Of a stretch of 64,000 nucleotides of DNA, positions 1 to 9,301 are shown in pieces. Under the pieces are notes generated by a model that had not been told where the DNA came from, did not search any database, and saw only the letters and a program-made list of their open reading frames with translations. Origin of the DNA: CAVPHV01 sp963821095 (lineage in GTDB: Bacteria > Actinomycetota > Acidimicrobiia > Spongiisociales > UBA5794). Within the stretch, counting starts at the first letter, position 1. Every line of letters starts with the position of its first letter. Position numbers and translations under genes: made by a program. The stretch covers positions 186,001 to 250,000 of the forward strand of contig CAWGCJ010000022.1 of NCBI GenBank assembly GCA_963821095.1. The letters are read 5' to 3'.

Positions 1-1
1 G

Positions 2-175
2 GTGTCGTCGCTTGCTCGCCTGCCCATCGAGTACCGATCAGTGGTCGTTCTGCGTTACCTCTTGGATTGGAGCCAGGACGAGATCGCCGTAGCCCTCGAC
101 ATACCAGTTGGCACCGTCAAGAGCCGCACCACTCGCGGGCTCGACCGACTTCGCACCGGCAGAGGAGTGCAGTGA
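2..175 (+). CDS. ECF-type RNA polymerase sigma factor, C-terminal part only
   Basis: Only the last 57 residues lie in the window; the start is upstream of base 1. The visible part is sigma region 4, the helix-turn-helix that reads the -35 element: LPIEYRSVVVLRYLLDWSQDEIA followed by IPVGTVKSRTTRGLDRLR. This is the usual SigE/RpoE-family (sigma-24) pattern, ending a few residues after the recognition helix as ECF sigmas do. The stop overlaps by one base the ATG of the next gene, a membrane protein with anti-sigma architecture, so the two form a sigma/anti-sigma pair. The signal sensed cannot be judged from this fragment. Confidence 0.85.
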   Translation: MSSLARLPIEYRSVVVLRYLLDWSQDEIAVALDIPVGTVKSRTTRGLDRLRTGRGVQ

Positions 176-1515
176 TGGACTTCGAACAGGACCTTCGCGA
201 CAACCTCCAGCGTCAGGCCCAGGCCCTCGGCTCCGGCGATGCCTCGCTCGAGGACATCCGTTCCACAGGACGCCGCCGTAAGGCGTGGAAGGCGGCGGGA
301 GGCACCTTCGGGATCGTGGCGGTGGTCGGGTTCGTAGTGCTCGGAATCTCCGCCCTCGTGAGCCCGGAGGAACCGTCGCCGGTCGCCGAGTCAACCGTGG
401 TCCCCTCCGAGGCACCGGTGACAACCGGGCCTCCTCCCAGCGGACCGGTCACGACGACGGTCCCGACCTCAACGCCGCCGGCAACCGCCTACCCGGTTCC
501 GATCGTGGTGGAGACCGATGAGCAGGTGCTCGCCGTCGGCACCGACGGGTCTGAGCAGGTCGTCTACGCGGGCCGCTATCACGCGGTGGCCTCCGACGGC
601 GCCGGCGGCATGGTGTTCCAGCAGCAGATTGCCATTGAGGACCAATCGCGTGACCGGGCCACTATCTACCGGGTGCCCGCCGGCACCACAGAACCCGTGG
701 CACTCATCGAGCAGGATTCGGGTCACATCGTCGAGATGTTTGGTGTCGAGGATGTCGACGGAGTCCCCACGCTGCTCTACACGGACCGCACCGGGTTTGA
801 CTCGCCGGAGTCGGCGCAGACGATGCTGGTTGCCTATGACCTCGATTCGGGCACGGGCAGGCAGCTCGCCGTTGTTGGTGGGTGGGAATCCGGCATCCGC
901 TCCGTCTCGTACGGTGGCGGCGTCTACGTGCTGGAATCCATGGCCGAGTCCGAGGTGTGGTGGCGCTACCTGGATGACGACGGCAAAGAATTCGAACCCG
1001 CTTTTGATCCTCATCCCGTTTGCGAGATCAGCGCCGACGTCCGTTGTCCGACGCAGCCGGTGATGACACCCGAGGGAGAGATCCTGTTCGTGCGTCACCG
1101 TTTCTCTACACCGGACCAAGAGCCAATCGACCTTTCCGCGGCAGACTTTGTTGTAGTCAACGACCAGGGCCTTACGGTGTTCACCGGCGAAACCGAAACG
1201 GTGATCGGCGACTTCATTGAGGAGACGGACCTCGTCGCGTGGGACCTTTCGAACGGTCGCGAGCGGCTCCTCTTTTCGGTGGCCGTCGAAGAGCGGCAAC
1301 CCGGCCAGGATGGTGTGACACGATTGGGCTTCGACTACGACGGTCGCTATTACGTCGTGGTGGTGCCTCCCATGGCGGATCCGGCCATACCGACGATGGC
1401 AATCATCGACAGTCGACCTCCGTCCCCGGTTGTAGCTGTGGACCAGGTTGGCGTTCCCCGCTTCCCGCTGACCCCGTTCGACCTCCCCGGTACGGTCGGG
1501 TCGCCCATGGGATAG
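175..1515 (+). CDS. Membrane-anchored anti-sigma-like protein with large extracytoplasmic domain
   Basis: 446 aa. The ATG at 175 overlaps the stop of the upstream ECF sigma gene, which decides the start. A short charged N-terminal cytoplasmic segment (about residues 1-40) is followed by one membrane helix (about 41-62, GTFGIVAVVGFVVLGISALV), a Pro/Thr/Ser-rich linker (about 63-115) and an extracytoplasmic region of about 330 residues that looks like repeated beta-strand segments with acidic loops (inferred). I see no zinc-binding HxxxCxxC anti-sigma motif. Position and topology suggest it binds and holds the sigma factor at the membrane, with the outer domain as sensor. The family of the outer domain was not recognised. 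Confidence 0.6.
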   Translation: MDFEQDLRDNLQRQAQALGSGDASLEDIRSTGRRRKAWKAAGGTFGIVAVVGFVVLGISALVSPEEPSPVAESTVVPSEAPVTTGPPPSGPVTTTVPTSTPPATAYPVPIVVETDEQVLAVGTDGSEQVVYAGRYHAVASDGAGGMVFQQQIAIEDQSRDRATIYRVPAGTTEPVALIEQDSGHIVEMFGVEDVDGVPTLLYTDRTGFDSPESAQTMLVAYDLDSGTGRQLAVVGGWESGIRSVSYGGGVYVLESMAESEVWWRYLDDDGKEFEPAFDPHPVCEISADVRCPTQPVMTPEGEILFVRHRFSTPDQEPIDLSAADFVVVNDQGLTVFTGETETVIGDFIEETDLVAWDLSNGRERLLFSVAVEERQPGQDGVTRLGFDYDGRYYVVVVPPMADPAIPTMAIIDSRPPSPVVAVDQVGVPRFPLTPFDLPGTVGSPMG

Positions 1516-1537
1516 GGCCCTCGAGGGGTGATCTTGG

Positions 1538-1611
1538 TCGGGCTGGTCGGATTTGAACCGACGACCTCGGCGTCCCAAACGCCGCGCGCTGCCAAACTGC
1601 GCCACAGCCCG
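1538..1611 (-). tRNA. tRNA-Pro (anticodon TGG)
   Basis: A 74-nt cloverleaf on the minus strand. The 7-bp acceptor CGGGCTG/CAGCCCG, anticodon stem CGGCG/CGCCG around loop TTTGGGA (anticodon TGG, reading CCA), and T-arm with GGTTCAAATCC are all visible. It faces the three tRNAs that follow and converges with the anti-sigma gene. Confidence 0.93.
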
Positions 1612-1691
1612 GTAGGCAGCAGATTACTCGACGGAGCGATCTTGCGAACGGTCCCCGACACCCGCCTCCCGGGCTAACCTACGGGCCGCTC

Positions 1692-1762
<71 letters not shown>

Positions 1763-1784
1763 CAGGTCCCGGAATGGGGACCCT

Positions 1785-1857
1785 GCCCCCGTAGCTCAGT
1801 GGACAGAGCAGGAGCCTTCTAAGCTCTTGGCCGAGGGTTCGAATCCTTCCGGGGGCG
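1785..1857 (+). tRNA. tRNA-Arg (anticodon TCT)
   Basis: A 73-nt cloverleaf. Acceptor GCCCCCG/CGGGGGC, anticodon loop CTTCTAA giving anticodon TCT (AGA codons), T-loop GGTTCGAATCC. It lies 22 bases after tRNA-Gly and is probably co-transcribed with it. Confidence 0.95.
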
Positions 1858-1913
1858 CACGGCGATGTCATCGCCCGGCGATATGATTCCCGGGATATCA
1901 TCTCCGTACACAT

Positions 1914-1989
1914 GGTGGCCGTAGCTCAGCTTGGTTAGAGCGCCTGGTTGTGGTCCAGGAGGCCGCGGGTTCAAATCCCGTCGGCCACC
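1914..1989 (+). tRNA. tRNA-His (anticodon GTG)
   Basis: A 76-nt cloverleaf that includes the histidine-specific extra G-1 (base 1914) opposite discriminator C (1989). Acceptor GTGGCCG/CGGCCAC, anticodon stem CCTGG/CCAGG with loop TTGTGGT (anticodon GTG), T-loop GGTTCAAATCC. A GC-rich inverted repeat (CGCGGCG at 2000-2006, CGCCGCG at 2020-2026) follows it and may end the tRNA transcript. Confidence 0.95.
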
Positions 1990-2074
1990 CCAACTTCGGC
2001 GCGGCGTTCCCGTCAGGGTCGCCGCGTCGAAGCATTCATACCTATCGACACTCGAAAGACAGCGAGGAATCCGC

Positions 2075-3499
2075 GTGCAGACTGAGGTCACCGAGGCCGG
2101 ACCGTTCGAACGACTGATGACGCTCCACATCGACGAATCCGAACTGGAGAGCGCCAAGTCCGCCGCCGCCCGCAAACTCGCCGGTCAGATGAAGATCAAA
2201 GGGTTCCGCCCCGGCAAGGCGCCGCGCCAGATTGTCGAGCGCATGGTCGGCGAGGAAACGCTCAGGCGCGAAGCCATCGACGAGGCGCTCCCCGAACTGG
2301 TCGGCGCCGCCATCCTGGAAACCGAGCTCGCTCCGGTGACCCCGCCCCAGGTCGAAGACATCCGCGACGGGGAAGCCGGCGCCGTCGAGGTCGACATCAA
2401 GCTCACGCTCTGGCCGGAGCTCGAGAGCGTTCCCGACTACCGCGACCGCAAGATCACCATCGAGATTCCCGAGGTCGAGGACGAGGAGGTCGAGGCCCAG
2501 ATCGATCGGCTCCGCAACCAGTACGCCGAACTCGAAGATGTCGAGCGTCCTTCCGCCGAAGGTGACTTCGTGATGGTCAACATCACCGCTCTCGACAACG
2601 GCACCGAGATCGAGGACGCCTCCGCCTCCGACCTGTTGTACGAGGTTGGCTCCCGTTCGTTCATTCCCGGCCTCGATGAGATCGTGGCCGGCGCATCTGC
2701 CGGCGACATTCGAGAGGGCGACGGAACGCTGCCGGACGGTTTTGGCGACCACGGCGGGCAGGAGATCACGCTGCGGGTGCTCGTCAAGGGTGTGCGCGGC
2801 AAGAAGCTGCCCGAGGTGACCGACGACTGGGTCTCCGACGTCTCTGAATTCGAGACCGTCGCCGAACTGACCGACCGGCTCACCGAGAACTTGCGCGGGA
2901 TGAAACTCGGTGTCGCCGCCGATGCCTTCCGGGAGGGTCTGATGCAGGACCTCACCGAGGAGATGGACCTCGAGGTTCCCGAGGCGCTCGTTCAAGCCGA
3001 GATGGAATCCATGGTCCACAACATCCAGCACAGCCTCGAGCAGCAGGGCATCGACCTGGGGAATTTCCTGCGCATCACCGGTCAAGACGAGCAAGCGTTT
3101 GTCGCCGACCTCAAGGTACGCGCCACCCAATCGCTCAAGACCCGGATCCTGCTCGAGGCCGTCGTTGCCGACGCCGAGCTCACCGTCGAGGACGGCGAGA
3201 TGGCCGAAGCGATCGCCTCGATTGCCGCCCAGAGCGACGCGTCGGAAGACGACGTCCGCGAGGCCCTCGCCGAAGGGGGGCGGGAACAAGTACTCACCGG
3301 TGATATCCTGCGGAGCAAGGCGATCGAGCATGTGCTCGCACAGGCGAGTGCGATCGACGCCGAAGGCAACCCGGTCGACCTCAGTCCACCTCAGCCGGAG
3401 GCAGACGACGAGGAGGAAGAGAGCCAGGAGGATTCCGGGGAACAAGCCGATACTGAAGACGTTGATGACCCTGACGCCGACACCGGTGACGCCGAGTGA
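2075..3499 (+). CDS. tig: Trigger factor, ribosome-bound chaperone
   Basis: 474 aa. It binds the ribosome exit tunnel and shields nascent chains. The N-terminal domain carries the ribosome-docking signature GFRPGKAP at residues 43-50. The middle is the FKBP-like peptidyl-prolyl isomerase domain (roughly 165-250), and the rest is the helical arm domain. The last ~45 residues are almost purely acidic (runs of Asp and Glu), as in several actinobacterial trigger factors. The GTG at 2075 is chosen because AGCGAGG sits just upstream and the family N-terminus (MQTEVTEAG) starts there; a longer reading would run into tRNA-His. It is followed by clpP and clpX, the classic tig-clpP-clpX order. Confidence 0.95.
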   Translation: MQTEVTEAGPFERLMTLHIDESELESAKSAAARKLAGQMKIKGFRPGKAPRQIVERMVGEETLRREAIDEALPELVGAAILETELAPVTPPQVEDIRDGEAGAVEVDIKLTLWPELESVPDYRDRKITIEIPEVEDEEVEAQIDRLRNQYAELEDVERPSAEGDFVMVNITALDNGTEIEDASASDLLYEVGSRSFIPGLDEIVAGASAGDIREGDGTLPDGFGDHGGQEITLRVLVKGVRGKKLPEVTDDWVSDVSEFETVAELTDRLTENLRGMKLGVAADAFREGLMQDLTEEMDLEVPEALVQAEMESMVHNIQHSLEQQGIDLGNFLRITGQDEQAFVADLKVRATQSLKTRILLEAVVADAELTVEDGEMAEAIASIAAQSDASEDDVREALAEGGREQVLTGDILRSKAIEHVLAQASAIDAEGNPVDLSPPQPEADDEEEESQEDSGEQADTEDVDDPDADTGDAE

Positions 3500-3530
3500 C
3501 GGCCACTGACACCACAGCCAAGGAGACCGA

Positions 3531-4140
3531 ATGAGCTACCTGGTCCCGACCGTCGTCGAACAGACCCCACGGGGCGAGCGCGCGTTCGACATCTACAGCC
3601 GCCTGCTCAAAGAGCGGATCATCTTCCTCGGAACCCCCATCGACGATGGTGTCGCCAACCTCATCATGGCCCAGCTTCTCCACCTCGAAGGCGAGGATGC
3701 CGAGAAGGACATCAACCTCTACATCAACTCCCCGGGCGGTTCGACCACATCGCTGATGGCGATCTACGACACCATGGAGTTCGTCAAGCCGAACATCGCC
3801 ACCTACTGCATGGGCCAGGCCGCCTCCGCCGCTGCGGTGTTGCTCGCCGCCGGTGAGCCCGGCAAACGTTTTGCGCTTCCGCACTCGCGCGATCATGATC
3901 CACCAGCCGCACATCTCTGGGCTCGAAGGCCAGGCATCAGATATCGAGATCCACGCCAGAGAGATCATGCGCATCAAGGTGGAGATCAACGAGTTGCTGG
4001 CGAGCCATGCCGGAAAATCCGTGGACGACATCAAGGCCGACACGGAGCGCGACTTCTGGATGACCGCCGCTGAGGCGCTCGAGTACGGGTTGGTTGACGA
4101 AGTGCTCACAGGGCGTACCCTGGAAGCCGTAAGCGGGTAG
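3531..4140 (+). CDS. clpP: ClpP protease subunit, interrupted by a 1-base insertion
   Basis: The serine peptidase of the ClpXP degradation machine. The first frame runs from ATG 3531 (preceded by AAGGAGA) through SPGGSTTSL and the nucleophile motif MGQAASAAAVLL, then leaves frame in CACTCGCGCGATC (about 3881-3892). Removing one base there restores RFALPHSRIMIHQPH, which holds the catalytic His, and runs on through IEIHAREI and DTERDFW (catalytic Asp) to the stop at 4138-4140. Repaired length is 202 aa, normal for ClpP. All three catalytic residues survive, so the break is most likely a sequence error. It lies directly between tig and clpX. Confidence 0.9.
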
Positions 4141-4151
4141 GAGACACCGAC

Positions 4152-5426
4152 TTGGCTAAGTACGAAGGTAGCGAGCTACTGAAGTGCAGCTTCTGCGGCA
4201 AGTCGCAGAAGCAGGTGAAGAAGCTCATCGCCGGTCCGGGCGTGTACATCTGCGATGAATGCATCGAGCTGTGCAACGAGATCATCGAAGAAGAGCTGTC
4301 CGACACCGAAGAGGTGTCCTTCACCGAGTTGCCCAAGCCGCACGAAATCTTCGAGTTCCTCGACAGCTACGTCATCGCTCAGGACCGGGCCAAGAAGGTC
4401 CTCGCCGTCGCCGTCTACAACCACTACAAGCGGGTGCGGGCCGGTCAGCGGTCCAAGGAAGACGACGTCGAGCTCCAGAAGTCGAACATTCTGCTCGTCG
4501 GCCCGACCGGCAGCGGCAAGACGCTCATGGCGCAGACGCTGGCCAAGGTGCTCAACGTGCCGTTTGCCATCGCCGACGCCACCGCTCTCACCGAAGCGGG
4601 GTACGTCGGCGAGGACGTCGAGAACATCCTCCTCAAGCTCATCCAGGCGGCCGACTTCGACATCAAACGCGCCGAGACCGGGATCATCTACATCGATGAG
4701 ATCGACAAGATCGCCCGCAAGGCCGAGAACCCCTCCATCACCCGTGACGTTTCCGGTGAGGGTGTCCAGCAAGCGCTGCTGAAAATCCTCGAGGGGACGA
4801 CCGCTTCGGTTCCGCCGCAAGGTGGCCGCAAGCATCCCCACCAAGAGTTCCTCCAGATCGACACCACCAACATGCTGTTCATCTGCGGTGGAGCCTTCGC
4901 CGGGCTCGATGGAGTCATCAGTCACCGAATCGGCAACACGACGGTCGGCTTCGGCGCTGACGTGCGGGCCAACGAAGAGGCCACGCAGAGCGAGATCATC
5001 GCTCAGGTCATGCCCGAAGACCTCATCTCCTTCGGCCTCATCCCCGAGTTCATCGGTCGTCTCCCCGTGGTCACCACGGTCGAGGACCTCGATCAGCAAG
5101 CCCTGGTTCGGGTGCTCACCGAGCCGAAGAACGCGCTGACCCGCCAATACGCCAGGTTCTTCGAAATGGACGGCGTCGAGTTGGTCATCACCGAGGACGC
5201 CCTCGAAGGCATCGCCACTCAGGCACTCAAGCGGGGGACCGGGGCCCGTGGGCTGCGGGCCATCATGGAAGAAGTGTTGCTCAACACCATGTATGAGCTT
5301 CCCTCCCGCACCGACGTTGCGCAGGTTGTGATCGATGGCGATGTCGTGGCAGAAAAGGTCAATCCGACGCTGGTGGCGATATCTGAGCTGGCCTCAACCG
5401 ACCTGCCCGAGGAACGCTCGGCTTAG
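4152..5426 (+). CDS. clpX: ClpX, ATP-dependent unfoldase of ClpXP
   Basis: 424 aa, full length. The N-terminal C4 zinc domain (CSFCGKS ... CDECIELC) recruits substrates and adaptors. It is followed by Walker A GPTGSGKT, pore loop AGYVGED, Walker B IIYIDEIDK, the RKH loop (GGRKHPHQ) and sensor 2 GTGARGLRAI. The start is TTG at 4152, eight bases after an AGGAG that overlaps the clpP stop region, so clpP and clpX are translationally close. It unfolds tagged proteins and feeds them to ClpP. Apart from the rare TTG start the gene looks ordinary. Confidence 0.96.
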   Translation: MAKYEGSELLKCSFCGKSQKQVKKLIAGPGVYICDECIELCNEIIEEELSDTEEVSFTELPKPHEIFEFLDSYVIAQDRAKKVLAVAVYNHYKRVRAGQRSKEDDVELQKSNILLVGPTGSGKTLMAQTLAKVLNVPFAIADATALTEAGYVGEDVENILLKLIQAADFDIKRAETGIIYIDEIDKIARKAENPSITRDVSGEGVQQALLKILEGTTASVPPQGGRKHPHQEFLQIDTTNMLFICGGAFAGLDGVISHRIGNTTVGFGADVRANEEATQSEIIAQVMPEDLISFGLIPEFIGRLPVVTTVEDLDQQALVRVLTEPKNALTRQYARFFEMDGVELVITEDALEGIATQALKRGTGARGLRAIMEEVLLNTMYELPSRTDVAQVVIDGDVVAEKVNPTLVAISELASTDLPEERSA

Positions 5427-5472
5427 GAGTCGGCGGGCCTGTGTGGTTTCACCGACTCGCTACCGTTCTTCC

Positions 5473-6642
5473 ATGTGGTCCCGTGCACTGATCTGGATCA
5501 CCGTCTCAGTGGTGCTTGTCGCCGCCTGCGGTGGAAGCGACTCCGCACAGACCACCGCCACCGCGCCGTCGAGCACTACCACCGCAGCACCGAGCGCCAC
5601 CACATCGACCATACCGCCGACCACGACGGCGTTGGCAGTGGAGCGGCTTGCCACGTTCGTCGATTCATGGAGCGAGACCAACGAGCAGGGTGTGGTGCTT
5701 GCGGTGGCGCCCGCCAGTGGTGACCCGCAGCTCTTCGCCGCAGGATTTGCCGACCCGGAGGTGGGAACGGCGATCCAACCGGACGACGTTTTCTACGTCG
5801 GCAGCCTCACGAAGCCGGTGATCGCGACCGTTGTGATGCAGTTGGTCGAGGAGGGCCTCGTCGATCTGGATGCCACGGTGGACACCTACCTGCCCGACGT
5901 GCTGGCGGGGGAGTCGATCACCGTGCGTCACGTGCTGTCGCATCAGTCGGGCCTGTTCAACATCACTGACTATCCCGCTCTCGTGATCGGGTTGTTCTCC
6001 GATCCCTTCCAGGAGGTCACCCCCCAGCAGGTGATAGACATCGCACTCGAACAGGATCGCCTGTTTGTCCCCGGAGAGCAGTTCTCCTACAGCAACACCA
6101 ACTACCTCATCGCGGGGTCCATTGTCGAGGAGGTCACCGGCAACTCGCTGGCCGGCGAACTCGAGACCCGGGTCTATGCGCCGCTGGGTCTCGAGGACAT
6201 GCGCCTCGCCGGTGAGTTGGGACGACCGGTCGTCAACGGCTTCACCGATTTCGACGCCGACCGTGAGCCCGATCCAACCGAGCCGCTCCTCGGTTCCACG
6301 CTTTACACCGTCGCCTGGGCGGCTGGTGGGTTGGCCGCAACGGCAGGCGAATTCGCCACATTCGTCTCGGGAGCGTTTAAAGGTCCCCTGCTGGGTGCAG
6401 ATACCGTGACGACGATGACCACTGCCGCCGGGCCCGAGGGCGGCTACGGCCTCGGCGCCGTGGTGGAGCCACTGGATGGTGAGACGGTGTGGGGCCATGG
6501 TGGCGCCATCCCCGGCTACACCTCCCAGTTCTACTACTTTCCCGTCGACGGCCTTGTTGTGGTCGCACTCTCCAACGGAGAGAACGCCAGCATCGAGACT
6601 TTCGCCCAGACAGCTGCCGGTATTGTCCGTGACGGCCAGTGA
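5473..6642 (+). CDS. Secreted serine hydrolase lipoprotein (beta-lactamase/DD-peptidase fold)
   Basis: 389 aa. The N-terminus is a lipoprotein signal (MWSRALIWITVSVVLVAAC, lipobox VAAC), then a Thr/Ser/Ala linker, then a serine beta-lactamase-like domain. The three class C/DD-peptidase motifs are present: SLTK (SxxK nucleophile and general base), YSN (YxN) and HGG in WGHGGAIPGY. It is likely a cell-surface esterase or D-alanyl-D-alanine carboxypeptidase-like enzyme; the fold does not settle the substrate. ATG 5473 is chosen because the signal peptide begins there. It stands alone after clpX. Confidence 0.8.
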   Translation: MWSRALIWITVSVVLVAACGGSDSAQTTATAPSSTTTAAPSATTSTIPPTTTALAVERLATFVDSWSETNEQGVVLAVAPASGDPQLFAAGFADPEVGTAIQPDDVFYVGSLTKPVIATVVMQLVEEGLVDLDATVDTYLPDVLAGESITVRHVLSHQSGLFNITDYPALVIGLFSDPFQEVTPQQVIDIALEQDRLFVPGEQFSYSNTNYLIAGSIVEEVTGNSLAGELETRVYAPLGLEDMRLAGELGRPVVNGFTDFDADREPDPTEPLLGSTLYTVAWAAGGLAATAGEFATFVSGAFKGPLLGADTVTTMTTAAGPEGGYGLGAVVEPLDGETVWGHGGAIPGYTSQFYYFPVDGLVVVALSNGENASIETFAQTAAGIVRDGQ

Positions 6643-6695
6643 TCCGGCATCCAACTGCACCCCACACACCGTATTGAGTGACAAGGAGGCAGCAC

Positions 6696-7184
6696 ATGCG
6701 ATTGATCCGGGTCTCGACGGGCCTGCTCACCGGGCTGATGGCGGCAACGATTGCCTACGGCTTCGCCGCGGGGTCGTTCGGAGACGAGGGTCGCACCATC
6801 CTGGATCTTGCCTGGGGTCGGGTGACTCTCATCGATCTCTATGTCGGCCTTGTCTTGTTCGGCGGCTGGATCCTGATGCGGGAGCGCAGTTGGCGAGCGG
6901 CCCCCTGGCTGATCGCACTGGTCTTCCTCGGCAATCTTGCCACAGCGCTCTACGCCTTCGTCGCCGCTATCCGGGCCGATTCGCCGACCGAGTTCCTCAC
7001 CGGTCGAGCTGGGTCCGATGGCGCGACCTCGCCGCGGCAATCTTCACAGCACCTCGGTGGAGAAGAAGGCGTAGGTCAGCTGCCCGCCCCGGCGGGCTGG
7101 CACGCACCGCACCACCACAGCATGCGGTTGGCCATGTCGGCTCGCATCACGGTGGTTCCACATCGCCGGCACGGTTCGCCGTAG
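6696..7184 (+). CDS. Small membrane protein, DUF1475-like
   Basis: 162 aa as read. Start ATG 6696 follows AAGGAGG (6683-6689). Three hydrophobic segments span about residues 5-25, 40-60 and 70-92, with WGRVTLIDLYVGLVLFGGW and LGNLATALYAF resembling DUF1475 proteins. No function is known for that family. The C-terminal ~60 residues are low complexity and overlap the 3' end of nei2 on the other strand, so they are doubtful. A +1 shift after about 7000 would end the frame at 7072-7074, two bases before the end of nei2, giving a 125-aa protein. Given the indels elsewhere in this window I think that shorter form is likely. Confidence 0.55.
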   Translation: MRLIRVSTGLLTGLMAATIAYGFAAGSFGDEGRTILDLAWGRVTLIDLYVGLVLFGGWILMRERSWRAAPWLIALVFLGNLATALYAFVAAIRADSPTEFLTGRAGSDGATSPRQSSQHLGGEEGVGQLPAPAGWHAPHHHSMRLAMSARITVVPHRRHGSP

Positions 7185-7903
7185 CGTTTGTACACGTACA
7201 GGCGCTCGGTGGGCCCTAGATCGCTCCGCCGCTTCGCTCCAACGTCCGGTGGTTCAACCGTGACGATTCGGCCGGACCGCACCCCCCGCCGCAGCAGTAC
7301 GACGCTGGTCCTCCACAGATCGAGCGCATGTTCCCGGTCGACTTCTTGCGCGGGAAGGTGGGGATCGATCCCGGTGAGGAAGAGGGCCTCGGCACGGTAG
7401 ATGTTGCCGAGGCCGGCGATCACCCGCTGATCGAGCAAAGCGGCGCCGATGGGTATGGACCGGCGCGACAGGTTGGTAGTGAACGCTTCCGCCGGGTCCA
7501 TTCCGGTGCGCCTTTTTGGCCCCAGCGGGTCTGGTCCGAGCCGGGCGCGCAACGCCTCCTCAGCATCCGGGTCGATCATTTCACAGATCGTTGGCCCCGA
7601 AAGGTAGACGACGATTTCATCGGTTGAGAGGACCAAACGCGTGGCGGGGGTTGGCGGCGGCGGGTCCGACCGATGGATGCGGAAGCGGCCGTACAGGCCC
7701 AGGTGCACGTGAAGCGTCTCGGCTCCCTCCCACCGATAGAACAGGTGCTTGCCGTGGGCATCGACGGATGTGAGCCGGCGTCCGTCGATCAGGGCGGCGC
7801 CGACGGCAAATCGACCCTGTGGCGACGATGCCGCTATTCGCTGTCCGCCGAGTGCCGCCCGGTGGGAGCGGGCGTAGCGATGTATGACGTGTCCTTCGGG
7901 CAT
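7076..7903 (-). CDS. nei2: Nei2-type formamidopyrimidine/endonuclease VIII family DNA glycosylase
   Basis: 275 aa. A bifunctional glycosylase/AP-lyase that removes oxidised pyrimidines in base-excision repair. The mature N-terminus PEGH supplies the catalytic Pro and Glu. SSPQGRFA and GKHLFYRW plus VHLGLYGRF match the mycobacterial Nei2 pattern; AGLGNIYRAEALF is the helix-two-turn-helix. The end carries a CxxC...CxxC zinc finger (CRRCG ... CGAC). Start is ATG 7903 (MPEGHVIHR) behind AAGGATGGGA; an upstream in-frame extension is rejected because the enzyme needs Pro at position 2. Convergent with the DUF1475-like gene. Confidence 0.88.
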   Translation of the reverse strand: MPEGHVIHRYARSHRAALGGQRIAASSPQGRFAVGAALIDGRRLTSVDAHGKHLFYRWEGAETLHVHLGLYGRFRIHRSDPPPPTPATRLVLSTDEIVVYLSGPTICEMIDPDAEEALRARLGPDPLGPKRRTGMDPAEAFTTNLSRRSIPIGAALLDQRVIAGLGNIYRAEALFLTGIDPHLPAQEVDREHALDLWRTSVVLLRRGVRSGRIVTVEPPDVGAKRRSDLGPTERLYVYKRYGEPCRRCGTTVMRADMANRMLWWCGACQPAGAGS

Positions 7904-8017
7904 CGCTCCCATCCTTCTCGTTCGTCGAAGCCGCCGAGCAATCACTCGATGTTCGATGCGCCGGCGGCTGCCGGATGAGCTGTGCCGAAGCGGATCGACC
8001 GGAGCCGATCGCTACGG

Positions 8018-9248
8018 CTAGCCGACGGGCGCCTTGGCGGGGACCCCCGCCTTCCAGATGTGGGTGACTCGGGAGGCATCGCCCCACACCGAAATGTCTT
8101 CGAGCGGGTTGGTGTCGAAGGCGATCACGTCGGCGTTGTAGCCCTGACGTAGCTGCCCGGATAGCGGCGCTTGGGGTCCGAGAGTGAGCGGTCCATTGGC
8201 GGTAGCCGCCTCGATCGCGGCCAGTGGCGTCATTCCGGCGTCGATGAGGAAGCGCACCTCGGCGCTGTTGCGCCCATACATCGGTCCGCTGATGAAGATG
8301 TCGGTGCCCATGGCGATCTTGACTCCGGCGGCGACGGCGATCTTCATGGCCATTTCGTGCTGGTCGGCGATCATCACCGCCTTGCGATAGGCATACGCGG
8401 GTACGGCGCCTTCCATCCCGAGCAACTGGTCGACGATGAACCGGGTTGGCACCAGGATGGCATCGTGCTCGACCATCATCTCGGCGGCCTCCTCATCGAG
8501 GTAGCTGCCGTGTTCGATCGTCTTCACCCCAGCCCGCAGCGCCGCCATGATCCCGGGCTTGCCGTGGCAGTGGGCGCCGACGATTCGCTCGGCCCGTTCG
8601 GCCTCCTCGACCATGGCGCGCAGCTCCTCGTGGCTGAACTGCTGGTGGATGGGGTGGTCGATCTCGCTCATCACCCCACCGGAGGCACAGATCTTGATGA
8701 CGTCGGCGCCTTTGCGGAGTTGGAGTCTGACGGCCTTGAGGCAGTCGGCCACCCCATCACAGGTGTGGCCAAGGAAGCTGGTGGCGGCGAGTTCTTCGAC
8801 CCAGTGGATCGGGAACCCGTGGATGTCGGCGTGTCCGCCGGTGGTCGAGAGCACGGCTCCGGCCGCAGTAGATGTTGGGCCCGGGGACGAAGCCCTCGGC
8901 GATGGCCCGGCGCAGGTTGATGCCGAGTCCGCCCATTTCCCGCACCGTCGTGATGCCGCCGTCGAGAGTGGCTTTGGCGTCGGCGGTGGCCCGCGCCGCC
9001 TGGGTGACCCGGGACTCGAGTGCCACCCGCTCGAAGTCCGGGTTGGTGATCCCGAGGAAGTGGCCGTGCGACTCCCACATCCCCGGCATGACGGTGGGGA
9101 CCGTCGTGACCTCGGCGCCGGGTGTGGGCGGTGCCGCCGCGGTTGGGCCGGCGTAGGTGATGCCGGCTCCTTCGAGGATCACCGTTCCGTTCGGGATCGG
9201 CTCTCCAGTACCGGGAATCAGCAGGTCGGCGTCAATCCGGACGGTCAT
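8018..9248 (-). CDS. Amidohydrolase (imidazolonepropionase/Xaa-Pro dipeptidase-like), broken by one inserted base
   Basis: A metal-dependent hydrolase of the COG1228-type amidohydrolase superfamily. The N-terminal part (start ATG 9248) reads MTVRIDADLLIPGTGEPIP, then PGMWESHGHF with the first metal His pair, then GITTVREMGG. The frame shifts at about 8866-8872, in the run just before ALSTTGGHAD. The second part keeps KICASGG, GAHCHGK, IEHGSYL and MGTDIF (catalytic Asp region). Repaired length is 409 aa, normal for the family. Substrate is unknown: related enzymes cut cyclic amides and dipeptides. It sits downstream of the GH32-like gene on the same strand. Confidence 0.75.
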
Positions 9249-9301
9249 CGTTGGGCTCCCTCTCGTGTGCGGGGTAAGAGAGTACCGAGCGCGGCAGCGG
9301 C

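Noticed and set aside
4176..5147. Long antisense reading frame across clpX
   Set aside because: It is a mirror of the coding strand in GC-rich DNA with no start signals or family features; clpX is certain.
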